From Albimonas pacifica (lineage in GTDB: Bacteria; Pseudomonadota; Alphaproteobacteria; Rhodobacterales; Rhodobacteraceae), in assembly GCF_900113695.1 (NCBI RefSeq), contig NZ_FOQH01000006.1, positions 186,001 through 250,000 on the forward strand: 64,000 nucleotides of DNA. The letters are read 5' to 3'. The notes below the pieces were generated by a model, which searched no databases, was not told the DNA's origin, and saw only the letters and a program-made list of their open reading frames with translations. The position numbers were made by a program, and so were the translations under genes. Below, piece by piece: positions 29,553 to 38,059 of the stretch; the stretch's first letter is position 1, and each line of letters starts with the position of its first letter.

Positions 29553-31427
29553 ATGGACGGCCCGGCAGAGCCGCAGTCCCCTCCGCCTTCGGGCCTCGAC
29601 GCGTCCGAGCGGGCGCTCTGGGCGCAGCTCTCGGCGGCCGAGGGCCTCGCCGCCACGGCGCAGGCCTGGGCGCCGATGGCCTGCGCGCGCATCCGCGGCG
29701 CGCAGGCGGCGGCGGTGATGCTCGATCCCGGCGACGGGCGCCCGCTGCGCGTCGCCGCCGCCCATCCCGCGACCCGACTGCCCTCGGGCGAGGCGCTGGC
29801 CGCGGCCGAGAGCGCCCTCGCCCAGGCGCGCGGCGTGATCCGCGGCGCCGCCGGCCCCGACGCGGCCGACCAGCCTGTCGCCATGGCCGTGCCGATCCTC
29901 GTCGACGGCAGGGCGCTGGGCGCCGGGGTGCTGGAGATGTCGCCCCAGGGGCCCGAGGGGATGCGCCGCGCCATGCGCTCCCTGCAATGGGCCTGCGCCT
30001 GGCTGCGCGACGCGGCCCGCGCCGACGCCGCCGCGGCCGAGCGCACCCGATACGAGCAGGTCGGCCACGCGCTCCACGTCGTCGTCGCCGCCGCCGAGCG
30101 GGAGGGGTTCGAGAGCGCCGCCCGCGCGGCCGCCACCGATCTCGCCGCCCGCTTCGCCTGCGACCGGGTCGCCATCGGCGTGCGCCGCGGGCGCGCGACG
30201 CGGGTGCGCGCGATCTCCCACGCCGCCCAGTTCGGACGGCGCATGGACCTCGTCCGCCTGATCGCCGCCGCGATGGACGAGGCGATCGACCAGCGCGCCG
30301 TCACCCTCCACCCCGAGGCGACCGCCGAGGCCCCCCTCGCCACCCGCGCGGCCGAGGCGCTGGCCCGCGCCCATGGCGCCGGCCACGTGCTGACCGTGCC
30401 CCTCTACGCCGTCGACCGCTACGTCGGCGCCGTCACCTTCGAGCGTCCCGCCGACCGTCCCTTCAGCCAGGCGGAGGCGGAGACGCTGGAGGCCTCGGTC
30501 ACCGTCCTCGCCCCGGTGCTGGAGGAGAAGCGCGCCAACGACCGCTGGCTGATCCAGCGGGCCGGCGACGTGACCCTCGCCCATCTCGGCCGCCTGCTGG
30601 GGCCGGGGCGGCTGGCGCGCAAGCTGACGGTGCTTGCGCTGCTGGCCGTGGTCGCCTTCTTCTGGGTCGCGAAGGCGCCCTACCGCGTCTCGGCCGACGC
30701 GGTGGTCGAGGGCGAGGTGCAGCGCGCCGTCGTCGCCCCCTTCGAGGGCTTCCTCGCCGAAGCGCCGGTGCGCGCCGGCGACCGGGTGGCGGAGGGCGAC
30801 CTGCTGGCCAAGCTCGACGACCGCGACCTCGCGCTCGAGCGCCTGCGCCTCGTCACCGAGCGCCAGCGCCGGGTGCGCGAATACGAGCAGGCGCTGGCCC
30901 GCCGCGACCGGGCCGAGGCGCGCATCAAGTCCACCCAGATCGACCAGGCCGAGGCGCAGATCGAGCTGATCGACGCCCGCATCGCCCGTTCGGAGCTGCG
31001 CGCCCCCTTCGACGGGGTGGTGGTGTCGGGCGACCTCTCCCAGTCCATCGGCGGCGCCGTGGCGCGGGGCGAGAGCCTGCTCGACGTCGCGCCCCTGGAC
31101 AGCTGGCGGGTGGTGATGCAGGTCGACGAGCGCCGCATCGCCGACATCGCGCCCGGGCAGGGCGGCAGCCTGCTGGTCGCCGCGCTGCCCGAGCAGCCCT
31201 TCGAGATCGAGGTGGTCGCCGTCACCCCCGTCGCCCGCTACGCGGAAGGCGCCACCACCTTCGAGGTCGAGGCCCGCGTGCTCGGCGACGCCTCGCGGCT
31301 GGCGCCGGGCATGGCGGGCGCCGGGCGCATCGCGGTGGACGAGCGCCGCCTGATCGCGATCTGGATGCGCCCGCTGATCGACTGGGCCCGGCTGACCGCC
31401 TGGCGCTGGTCGCCCTGGACGTTCTGA
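29553..31427 (+). CDS. Double-GAF / HlyD-type membrane fusion protein
   Basis: 624 residues. Two GAF-like segments (about 20-165 and 175-335) form a cytoplasmic part; one membrane helix follows (LTVLALLAVVAFFWVA, about 358-373); then an HlyD-type periplasmic adaptor: a biotinyl-lipoyl-like half (VVAPFEGFLAEAPVRAGDRV), a short helical hairpin, the returning half (ELRAPFDGVVVSG) and a beta-barrel region. HlyD proteins link inner-membrane transport ATPases to an outer-membrane channel. A GAF sensor on the cytoplasmic side is unusual and could gate export by a small molecule. The start at 29553 is chosen because it lies just after the preceding stop and no alternative fits better. One base separates its stop from the next start, so an operon is likely. 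Confidence 0.82.
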   Translation: MDGPAEPQSPPPSGLDASERALWAQLSAAEGLAATAQAWAPMACARIRGAQAAAVMLDPGDGRPLRVAAAHPATRLPSGEALAAAESALAQARGVIRGAAGPDAADQPVAMAVPILVDGRALGAGVLEMSPQGPEGMRRAMRSLQWACAWLRDAARADAAAAERTRYEQVGHALHVVVAAAEREGFESAARAAATDLAARFACDRVAIGVRRGRATRVRAISHAAQFGRRMDLVRLIAAAMDEAIDQRAVTLHPEATAEAPLATRAAEALARAHGAGHVLTVPLYAVDRYVGAVTFERPADRPFSQAEAETLEASVTVLAPVLEEKRANDRWLIQRAGDVTLAHLGRLLGPGRLARKLTVLALLAVVAFFWVAKAPYRVSADAVVEGEVQRAVVAPFEGFLAEAPVRAGDRVAEGDLLAKLDDRDLALERLRLVTERQRRVREYEQALARRDRAEARIKSTQIDQAEAQIELIDARIARSELRAPFDGVVVSGDLSQSIGGAVARGESLLDVAPLDSWRVVMQVDERRIADIAPGQGGSLLVAALPEQPFEIEVVAVTPVARYAEGATTFEVEARVLGDASRLAPGMAGAGRIAVDERRLIAIWMRPLIDWARLTAWRWSPWTF

Positions 31428-31428
31428 G

Positions 31429-33573
31429 ATGCCGAAAGGGTTCCTCTCGTCCGACTGGTATCGCGTGGCCGACCTGACGCCGCGCCTCGCCGCCCACGTG
31501 GAGATCCACCGCCAGGTGTTCCGCGGCGGCGTCTGGCACATCGTCCAGGACCGCCACAACGGCCGCTATCACCGCGTCGGGCCGGCCGGGAACCTGATGC
31601 TCAACCTGATGAACGGCCGCCGCACCGTGGCCGAGATCTGGGAGACCGCCTGCGAGCGGTTCGAGGACGATCCCCCCACCCAGGACGAGGTGATCCGGCT
31701 GCTCTCGCAGCTCCACAACTCCGACCTGGTGGCGGGCGGGGCCACGCCCGACCTCGACGAACTGGCCCGCCGGGCCGAGAGCCAGGCGCGTCGCAACCTC
31801 CTGATGCGCATCCGCAATCCCATGGCGATGCGGATCCCGCTGCTCGACCCCGACGCCTTCCTCGGGGCGACCGCCTGGCTGGCGCGGCCGATCTTCACGG
31901 TCTGGGGCTTCCTCGCCTGGCTGGCGCTGCTGGTCTGGGGCGGCGTCGCGGTCGCCCTGAACTGGGAGCCGCTGACCTCCGGCCTCGCCGACCGGGTGCT
32001 GACGGTCGAGAACCTGGCCCTCGTCGCCATCGCCTACCCGCTGATCAAGATGATCCACGAGCTGGGCCACGCCTACGCCTCCAAGGTCTGGGGGGGCGAG
32101 GTGCACGAGGTGGGCGTGATGTTCCTGGTGTTCATCCCGGTGCCCTACGTGGACGCCTCCGCCTCCTCCGCCTTCGCCTCCAAGTGGCGGCGCGCGGTGG
32201 TGGGGGGCGCGGGGATCATGGTGGAGCTGGCGCTCGCCTCCCTCGCCGCGCTGGTCTGGGTCGAGGCGGAGCCGGGCCTGCTGCGCGCCTTCTGCTTCAA
32301 CGTGATGCTGATCGGGGGCGTCTCGACCCTGTTCTTCAACGGCAACCCGCTGCTGCGCTTCGACGGCTACTTCGTGCTCTGCGACCTGGTCGAGATCCCC
32401 AACCTCGGCACCCGCGCCAACCGGCATTTCCTGAACCTGGTGCAGCGCTACGCCTTCGGGCGGCGCGACGTCGACTCGGTGGTGACCGCGCGGGGCGAGG
32501 CGGCGTGGTTCGTCGTCTACGCCGTCGCGGCCTTCGTCTACCGGCTGTTCATCGCCGTCGCGATCAGCCTTTTCGTGGCCACCAAGTTCTTCTTCATCGG
32601 CGTGGCGCTGGCGATCTGGTCGCTGTCGAACGCCTTCCTGTGGCCGCTCCTGAAGGGGGGCTGGCACGTGATCGCCTCGCCCCACCTGCGCGGGCGGCGG
32701 GTGCGCGCGGTCTCGGCCGTGGGGCTGCTGCTGGCGCTGATCGCGGGGGCGCTCTTCGCCGTGCCGCTGCCCCACAGCTCCATCGCCCAGGGCGTCGTGC
32801 GCATCGAGGAGGAGCGGATCCTGCGCGCCGGCGCGGCGGGCTTCGTCGCCGCCGTCCACGCCCCCTCGGGCGAGGTCGGCCCGCAGGCCCCGATCCTGAC
32901 GCTCGAAGACCCGGCGCTCGCCGCCGAGACCCGCCTGCTGGAGGCGCGGCTCGCCGAGATGCGCCTGCGCCTGCGCTCGGTCCTGGTGCTCGACCGGGTG
33001 CAGGCCGAGCTCTTCCGCGTGCAGGTCGCCCATCTCGAGGCCCGCGTCGTCGACATCCGCGAGAAGGCCGCCGCCCTCGAGCTGCTGGCCCCCGCCGCCG
33101 GCCGGGTGGTGCTGCGCGACGCCGACCGCCTGCAGGGCAAGTGGCTCGCCAAGGGCGAGACGGTGGGCTGGCTGCTGTCGGACGAGCCCGCCGTCCTTTC
33201 CGTCGCCGTGCCGGAGACCGAGGCGGAGCTGGTGCGCGGCGACACCCGCGCCGTCTCCCTTCGGTTCGAGCGGCGGCTTGACCGCGAGATCCCCGCCGCC
33301 ATCCTTCGCGCCGCGCCCGAGGGCGAGGCGCGGCTGCCGTCGCGCGCCCTCTCCACCGCCGCCGGCGGGCCGTTCGCGACGCTGCCCAACGACCCCGACG
33401 GGCTGACCACGCTCGACGTCGCCTTCCGCTTCGACGTGGCGCCCCTCGACCCCCTGCCGGTCGAGATGGTGGGCGAGCGGGCGCTGATCCGCTTCGACCA
33501 TGGCTACGAGCCGCTGGCGCCGCGCATCTGGCGCGCCGCCCGGCAGCTGTTCCTGGCCCGCTTCAATGTCTGA
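31429..33573 (+). CDS. PqqD-like domain / M50 metalloprotease / HlyD fusion membrane protein
   Basis: 714 residues. Residues about 20-105 (HRQVFRGGVWHIVQD, YHRVGPAGNLMLNLMNG, TVAEIW) look like a PqqD/RRE peptide-binding domain. A multi-pass site-2-protease-like core follows: HELGH at 210-214 (zinc ligands and catalytic Glu) and the distal ligand in RFDGYF (Asp about 312). From about 440 a membrane helix leads into an HlyD-like periplasmic part. The M50 family cleaves within membranes; relatives with this layout accompany peptide-modification and secretion systems. Here it may bind, trim or pass on the giant protein. It starts one base after the previous stop and overlaps the next gene by 8 bp. 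Confidence 0.85.
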   Translation: MPKGFLSSDWYRVADLTPRLAAHVEIHRQVFRGGVWHIVQDRHNGRYHRVGPAGNLMLNLMNGRRTVAEIWETACERFEDDPPTQDEVIRLLSQLHNSDLVAGGATPDLDELARRAESQARRNLLMRIRNPMAMRIPLLDPDAFLGATAWLARPIFTVWGFLAWLALLVWGGVAVALNWEPLTSGLADRVLTVENLALVAIAYPLIKMIHELGHAYASKVWGGEVHEVGVMFLVFIPVPYVDASASSAFASKWRRAVVGGAGIMVELALASLAALVWVEAEPGLLRAFCFNVMLIGGVSTLFFNGNPLLRFDGYFVLCDLVEIPNLGTRANRHFLNLVQRYAFGRRDVDSVVTARGEAAWFVVYAVAAFVYRLFIAVAISLFVATKFFFIGVALAIWSLSNAFLWPLLKGGWHVIASPHLRGRRVRAVSAVGLLLALIAGALFAVPLPHSSIAQGVVRIEEERILRAGAAGFVAAVHAPSGEVGPQAPILTLEDPALAAETRLLEARLAEMRLRLRSVLVLDRVQAELFRVQVAHLEARVVDIREKAAALELLAPAAGRVVLRDADRLQGKWLAKGETVGWLLSDEPAVLSVAVPETEAELVRGDTRAVSLRFERRLDREIPAAILRAAPEGEARLPSRALSTAAGGPFATLPNDPDGLTTLDVAFRFDVAPLDPLPVEMVGERALIRFDHGYEPLAPRIWRAARQLFLARFNV

Positions 33574-35593
33574 CGCGGCGATCCCCGTCCGGCGCCCCCT
33601 GCGCCCCCTGCGCCTGCCGCACCCGGTCGCCTATGCCGAGCGGGGCGACGAGATCGACGAATCCCTCGACCGCTGGGGCCGGCGCGTCGCCGCCCCCGTC
33701 ACCGGCCGCATCGCCCGGTTGCGCGCCGCCGGCGCCTCGCGCTTCCTCGCCCGCGCCGCGGCCCTCGCGCCGGAGTTCGAGGGGCTGTCGGACGCGGCGC
33801 TCGACGCCCGCCTCCCCGCCCTGCGCCAGCGCCTGCGGGCGCGGGACCGGCTGTCGGACGCCGATCTCGCGCTGGCGCTCGCCCAGGTGCGCGAGGCCGC
33901 CTGGCGCAGCCTCGGCCGCCGCCCCTACGACGTGCAGATGCAGGGGGCCCGCGCCCTCCTGCGCGGCTGCGTGGCGGAGATGCGCACGGGCGAGGGCAAG
34001 ACCCTGGTCGCCGCCCTCGCCGCCACCGTCCACGCGCTCGCCGGCCGCCCGGTGCATGTGGTGACCGCCAACGAATACCTCGCCGCCCGCGACGGGGAGG
34101 AGCTGGCGCCGCTGTACGCCCGCATGGGGCTGAGCGTCGGCGTCATCGTCCCCGACCAGCCCCCCGACGCGCGCCAGCGGGCCTATGCGGCGGACGTGGT
34201 GCATGCGTCGGGCAAGGATCTCGCCTTCGACTACCTGCGCGACCGCATCCATCTACGCCGGCGCCCCGGCAACCTGCGCCGCAAGGCCGAGCGGCTGCTG
34301 GGAACCGACGCCCGCGGCGACCTGCGGATGCGCGGCCTGCATGTGGCCGTCGTGGACGAGGCCGACAGCGTGATGATCGACGAGGCGCGCACGCCCCTGA
34401 TCATCTCCGGCAAGGGCTCCGAGCCCGCCGACCTCGCTCTCTTCCGCCACGCCCGCGCCGTGGCGGGCACGCTGGAGGAGCGGCGCGACTACCGCCTCTC
34501 GCCCCGCCGCGACCGGGTGGAGCTGACCGAGAAGGGCCGCGACCGGCTCGAGGACCTGGCCGAGGAGGAAGACGCCCCGCGCGCCTTCCGCATCCCCGTG
34601 ATCCGCGAGCACGCCGTGGTCCAGGCGCTGGCCGCCGATCTCGTGTTCCGGCGCGACGAGCACTACATCGTGCGCGACGACAAGGTCGCCATCGTCGACG
34701 AGTTCACCGGCCGCCCGCAGCCCGACCGCACCTGGTCCGACGGCCTGCACCAGATGATCGAGCTGAAGGAGGGGCTGGAGCCGACGCCCCCCCACCGCAC
34801 CGAGGCGCGCATCACCTTCCAGCGCTTCTTCCGCCGCTACGACCGCCTGTGCGGGATGACCGGCACCGGCCGGGATTCGGCCTGGGAGTTCTGGTCGGTC
34901 TACCGCCTCGCCGTGGCGCGCATCCCCACCCATCGCCCCGACGCCCGCCGCTTCGCGCGCGCCCGCGTCTGGCGCGCGGGCGACCGCCGCTGGCAGGCGC
35001 TGGCCGAGGAGATCGCGCGGCTCCAGGCCGACGGCCGCGCCGTCCTGCTCGGCGTCCGCTCGGTCGCCGCGGCCGAGGAGGCCTCGGCCCGCCTCGCTTC
35101 GCTGAACGTCCCCCACCAGGTCCTCTCCGCCGCGCAGGACGCCGACGAGGCCGAGAAGATCTCCCGCGCCGGCGCGCCGGGGGCGGTGACGGTGGCCACC
35201 GCCATGGCCGGGCGCGGCACCGACATCCGCCTCGGGCCGGGCGTGCCCGAGCGCGGCGGCCTGCACGTGATCATCGCCGAGCGTCACGACAGCCGGCGCG
35301 TCGACCTCCAGCTCGCCGGGCGCTGCGGGCGCCAGGGAGACCCGGGGCGCGTCGCCACCTTCCTCAGCCTCGACGACGAGCTGCTGCAGGGCAGGGCGGC
35401 CGCCCCCTCCCGCGCGCTGGCGAGCCTCGCGCTCGCCCTGCTGCCCGGCGCGGCGGGGGAGCGGGCGGCGGCCGCCTGCATCCGCCGGCGGCAGAAGGCG
35501 GTCGAGCACGCCCACGCCGTGATGCGCCGCGACCTGCTCGAGACCGACAAGCGGCTGGCCGACATGCTCGCGCTCTCGGGCCAGATGGAATAG
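33566..35593 (+). CDS. SecA-like preprotein translocase ATPase (short accessory form)
   Basis: 675 residues, against about 850-900 for housekeeping SecA. Walker A GEGKT at 142-146; Walker B/DEAD region VVDEADSVMIDEARTPLI from 262; helicase motif VI LAGRCGRQGDPG at about 583-594; the GTD segment AMAGRGTDIRLG is also present. The protein stops soon after the second nucleotide-binding half and has no C-terminal Cys-rich zinc/SecB-binding motif. SecA drives proteins through SecYEG; short accessory forms often serve one or a few substrates. Its place between two HlyD-type genes, just downstream of the giant gene, suggests a dedicated motor. The ATG overlaps the end of the M50 gene by 8 bp. Confidence 0.92.
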   Translation: MSDAAIPVRRPLRPLRLPHPVAYAERGDEIDESLDRWGRRVAAPVTGRIARLRAAGASRFLARAAALAPEFEGLSDAALDARLPALRQRLRARDRLSDADLALALAQVREAAWRSLGRRPYDVQMQGARALLRGCVAEMRTGEGKTLVAALAATVHALAGRPVHVVTANEYLAARDGEELAPLYARMGLSVGVIVPDQPPDARQRAYAADVVHASGKDLAFDYLRDRIHLRRRPGNLRRKAERLLGTDARGDLRMRGLHVAVVDEADSVMIDEARTPLIISGKGSEPADLALFRHARAVAGTLEERRDYRLSPRRDRVELTEKGRDRLEDLAEEEDAPRAFRIPVIREHAVVQALAADLVFRRDEHYIVRDDKVAIVDEFTGRPQPDRTWSDGLHQMIELKEGLEPTPPHRTEARITFQRFFRRYDRLCGMTGTGRDSAWEFWSVYRLAVARIPTHRPDARRFARARVWRAGDRRWQALAEEIARLQADGRAVLLGVRSVAAAEEASARLASLNVPHQVLSAAQDADEAEKISRAGAPGAVTVATAMAGRGTDIRLGPGVPERGGLHVIIAERHDSRRVDLQLAGRCGRQGDPGRVATFLSLDDELLQGRAAAPSRALASLALALLPGAAGERAAAACIRRRQKAVEHAHAVMRRDLLETDKRLADMLALSGQME

Positions 35594-35604
35594 GATCCCT
35601 GCGT

Positions 35605-36420
35605 ATGAAACCCATGGCGGCCGCTGCGTTTCTGGCTCTCGCCCCCCTCGCGTCGCCGGCGCAGGAGGGGGAGCGGCACGACTGCGTCATCGACCCGCCG
35701 GTGGTCATCGCGCTCGCCTCCTCCGTGCCGGGCCTGCTGACCGAGGTCGCGGTCTCCCGCGGGGACCATGTGAGGGCCGGCCAGCTCGTCGCCCGGCTGG
35801 ACTCGACGCTCGAGCGCGCCACCCGCGACCTCTTGCGCACCCGCGTCGCCTCCACCGCCGCGATCGAGGCCCAGTCCGCCCGCCTCGCCTTCATCGAGAG
35901 CCGGCAGCAGAGGGTGCGCGAGCTCTTCGCCCGCGGCGTCGCCACCCAGGAGACGCTGGACGAGATCGACAGCGCCGTGATCGAGGCCCGCTCGATCCTC
36001 AACGAGGTGGAGACCGAGCAGGCCATCGCCGTCCAGGAGCTCGCCCGCGCCGAGGCCGCGGTGGCCCTGCGCGAGATCCACAGCCCCATCGACGGCATCG
36101 TGCAGGAGCGCACGCTCTCGCCCGGCGAATACATGCACCAGGAGAGCCACGTGGCCGTGGTGGTCCAGCTCGACCCCCTGCATGTCGAGACCTTCGTGCC
36201 GGTGGAGCTCTACGGCTCCATCGCCATCGGGGACGAGGCGACGGTGCTCCCGGCCGCCCCGGTCGAAGGCGCCCACACCGCCACCGTGAAGGTGGTCGAC
36301 CGGGTCTTCGACGCGGCCTCGGGCACCTTCGGCGTGCGGCTGGAGTTGCCCAACCCCGACGGCGCCTTGCCCGGCGGCCACCGCTGCAAGGTGGTGTTCC
36401 CCGGCCCGCCGTCGAACTGA
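35605..36420 (+). CDS. Periplasmic adaptor, HlyD/AcrA (RND membrane fusion) type
   Basis: 271 residues. The N terminus (MKPMAAAAFLALAPLASPAQ) is a clear signal peptide with likely cleavage after AQ. The mature part has the lipoyl-like half (VPGLLTEVAVSRGDHVRAGQ), a helical hairpin of about 90 residues, the returning half (IHSPIDGIVQERTLSPGEYM) and a beta-barrel. Adaptors of this family bridge inner- and outer-membrane components of efflux or export machines. It lies 11 bp after the SecA-like gene. It is the third HlyD-type module in three of four consecutive genes. No RND pump is nearby, so an export role with the SecA-like protein is inferred. Confidence 0.87.
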   Translation: MKPMAAAAFLALAPLASPAQEGERHDCVIDPPVVIALASSVPGLLTEVAVSRGDHVRAGQLVARLDSTLERATRDLLRTRVASTAAIEAQSARLAFIESRQQRVRELFARGVATQETLDEIDSAVIEARSILNEVETEQAIAVQELARAEAAVALREIHSPIDGIVQERTLSPGEYMHQESHVAVVVQLDPLHVETFVPVELYGSIAIGDEATVLPAAPVEGAHTATVKVVDRVFDAASGTFGVRLELPNPDGALPGGHRCKVVFPGPPSN

Positions 36421-36422
36421 CC

Positions 36423-37181
36423 ATGACCGCGCACGCCCCCCTCGCGCACGCGCTTGCCCCCGGCGACGAACTCGCCGAGCGGCTGCGCGCGGTCGTGGCG
36501 GGCTTCGGCCTCCCCTTCGGGGCCGAGCGGTCGGTGAAACTCCGCGCGGGCGAGGCGCGCCACGGCCGCGCCCTCTTCTCGCTTGCGCTCGGGCCCGACC
36601 CGCGCGGCCAGCTCCTCGCCGCCGCCGAGGCGCTCGGGGCCCCGCAGGCCGCCGTGGCGCCGCTGCTCCCCTGGGCCGGCGCCGCCTCGCACCTGCATGT
36701 GGGGGCCGAGCCGCCGGCGACCGCGAAGCTCTATCTCGAGTTCGCGGCCCCGCCGCCGCGGCGCGCGGACCTCGTGTTCCTCGCCGCCAAGTGGCGGGTG
36801 GACGGGGCCGCGCCGCGGGCGCTCGCCACCTATTCCCGCCGGGACGAGCCGCTGGAGAGCCTGCTGGCGCGCCTCGCCCCCGCACCCCTGCACGCGCCGC
36901 TCCGCGCCCTCGCCGCGCGGACGCAGACCCCGCCGCGGGCGCTGGAGGTGGCCGAGCCGCCCTCGCCCCGTCTCTCCCTCGACCTCAATGTCTACGACGC
37001 AGATCTGACGCTGGCCGAGGCCGCGGCGGAGATCCGCGCCCTGCACGCGGCCCTGTCCGCCCCCGGCGCGGACGCGCTGCTCGCGGCCCACGGGGCCGAG
37101 CCGCTGGGCCATGTCGCCGCCGGCGTGTCGCGGGACGGCGCGCCCTTCGCGACGATCTACTTCGGGGGCGGCCCGGGATGA
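36423..37181 (+). CDS. Unrecognised protein, possibly related to the next gene product
   Basis: 252 residues, cytoplasmic by appearance, rich in Ala and Pro, no signal peptide. I recognise no family. It opens MTAHAPLAHALAP, very like the next protein (MTLHAPLAPALAA), and both end with an AG-x-n-DG/EG-x-n-YF/YW segment after a strand such as SLDLNVYD. This suggests two diverged paralogues. It starts 2 bp after the adaptor gene and its TGA overlaps the next ATG (ATGA), so the two are probably translated together. The tight coupling places it in the export/modification operon. Confidence 0.7.
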   Translation: MTAHAPLAHALAPGDELAERLRAVVAGFGLPFGAERSVKLRAGEARHGRALFSLALGPDPRGQLLAAAEALGAPQAAVAPLLPWAGAASHLHVGAEPPATAKLYLEFAAPPPRRADLVFLAAKWRVDGAAPRALATYSRRDEPLESLLARLAPAPLHAPLRALAARTQTPPRALEVAEPPSPRLSLDLNVYDADLTLAEAAAEIRALHAALSAPGADALLAAHGAEPLGHVAAGVSRDGAPFATIYFGGGPG

Positions 37182-38059
37182 CCCTGCACGCCCCCCTCGC
37201 CCCGGCGCTGGCCGCCAAGCCGTCGGACCCCGCGCTCGACTTCTGCCTCTGGCCCTATGCGCGGCCGCGCCCGCCCGCCCCCGGGGCGCTGCGGACCGAG
37301 GCGCTGCTCGACGCCTCCTTCGCGCTGGCCGGGGTCGGCGACGTGATGCCCCCCATCGTCGAGGCGATCCGCGCCCGCCTCGGCCGCTTCGCCACCGTCT
37401 GGGGGCTCAAGCACATGGCCGGCCGGCTGTCGTGGGAGTTCTACGTCTACGACTACGCGCGGCGGGAGCGGGCGCACCCCTCGGCCGCGGTGCTCGACGC
37501 CCTGCGCCCGCTGATCGAGGTCACGGCCCCCACCGCCGACGACGCGCCGTGGTTCATGTTCTCCTTCGAGATCGACGAGGCCATCGCGCGCGGCCGGGCG
37601 CCGCTGGACCGGCTCGACCTCTACACCGGGCTGCCCTCGGACGGGATCTCGGCCGGCATCTGCCACGGGCTGGGGCCGGAGGGGCTGGAGCTGCGCAACC
37701 TCTACTGGTTCCACGACGCGGCGACCCAGGCGCAGGACGCCCTGGCCAAGGCCCTCGCCTCGCCGCGCTTCGACGCCCGCCGGGTGGCGCCCGAGGCGCT
37801 GTTCTGGCCCGAGATGCGCGCCGCCACCCTCGTCGTCGCGCAGAAGCGCCTGTTCGACGGGATCTATTTCTCGCGCATCGAGGCCGACGCCCTGCTCGCC
37901 TTCCTGCGCCGCGCGGGCTTCCCGCCGGCGCTGGCGGCGTGGACGCAGGCGCATCTGCCCGCCCTCTCGCATCACCTGTTCGATGCGGGCTACGACCATT
38001 CCATCGGCCCCGACGGCGCCGTGACGGTCGAGAAGGGGAGCGTCTATGGCCTTCTCTGA
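37178..38059 (+). CDS. Unrecognised protein, possible paralogue of the preceding gene product
   Basis: 293 residues. Aromatic-rich beta-type segments such as RLSWEFYVYDYARRE, WFMFSFEID and LELRNLYWFHDAA alternate with helices; no membrane segment or signal peptide. No family is recognised. Alternating strands and helices recall barrel-type enzymes such as ABBA prenyltransferases, but I cannot support that name. The ATG at 37178 overlaps the previous stop; an upstream in-frame extension is possible but would overlap that gene. Its 3' end overlaps the radical SAM gene by 14 bp. Confidence 0.72.
   Translation: MTLHAPLAPALAAKPSDPALDFCLWPYARPRPPAPGALRTEALLDASFALAGVGDVMPPIVEAIRARLGRFATVWGLKHMAGRLSWEFYVYDYARRERAHPSAAVLDALRPLIEVTAPTADDAPWFMFSFEIDEAIARGRAPLDRLDLYTGLPSDGISAGICHGLGPEGLELRNLYWFHDAATQAQDALAKALASPRFDARRVAPEALFWPEMRAATLVVAQKRLFDGIYFSRIEADALLAFLRRAGFPPALAAWTQAHLPALSHHLFDAGYDHSIGPDGAVTVEKGSVYGLL

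Noticed and set aside
37178-38059. ABBA-type aromatic prenyltransferase
   Set aside because: Only the alternation of strands and helices is suggestive; no diagnostic residues could be identified.
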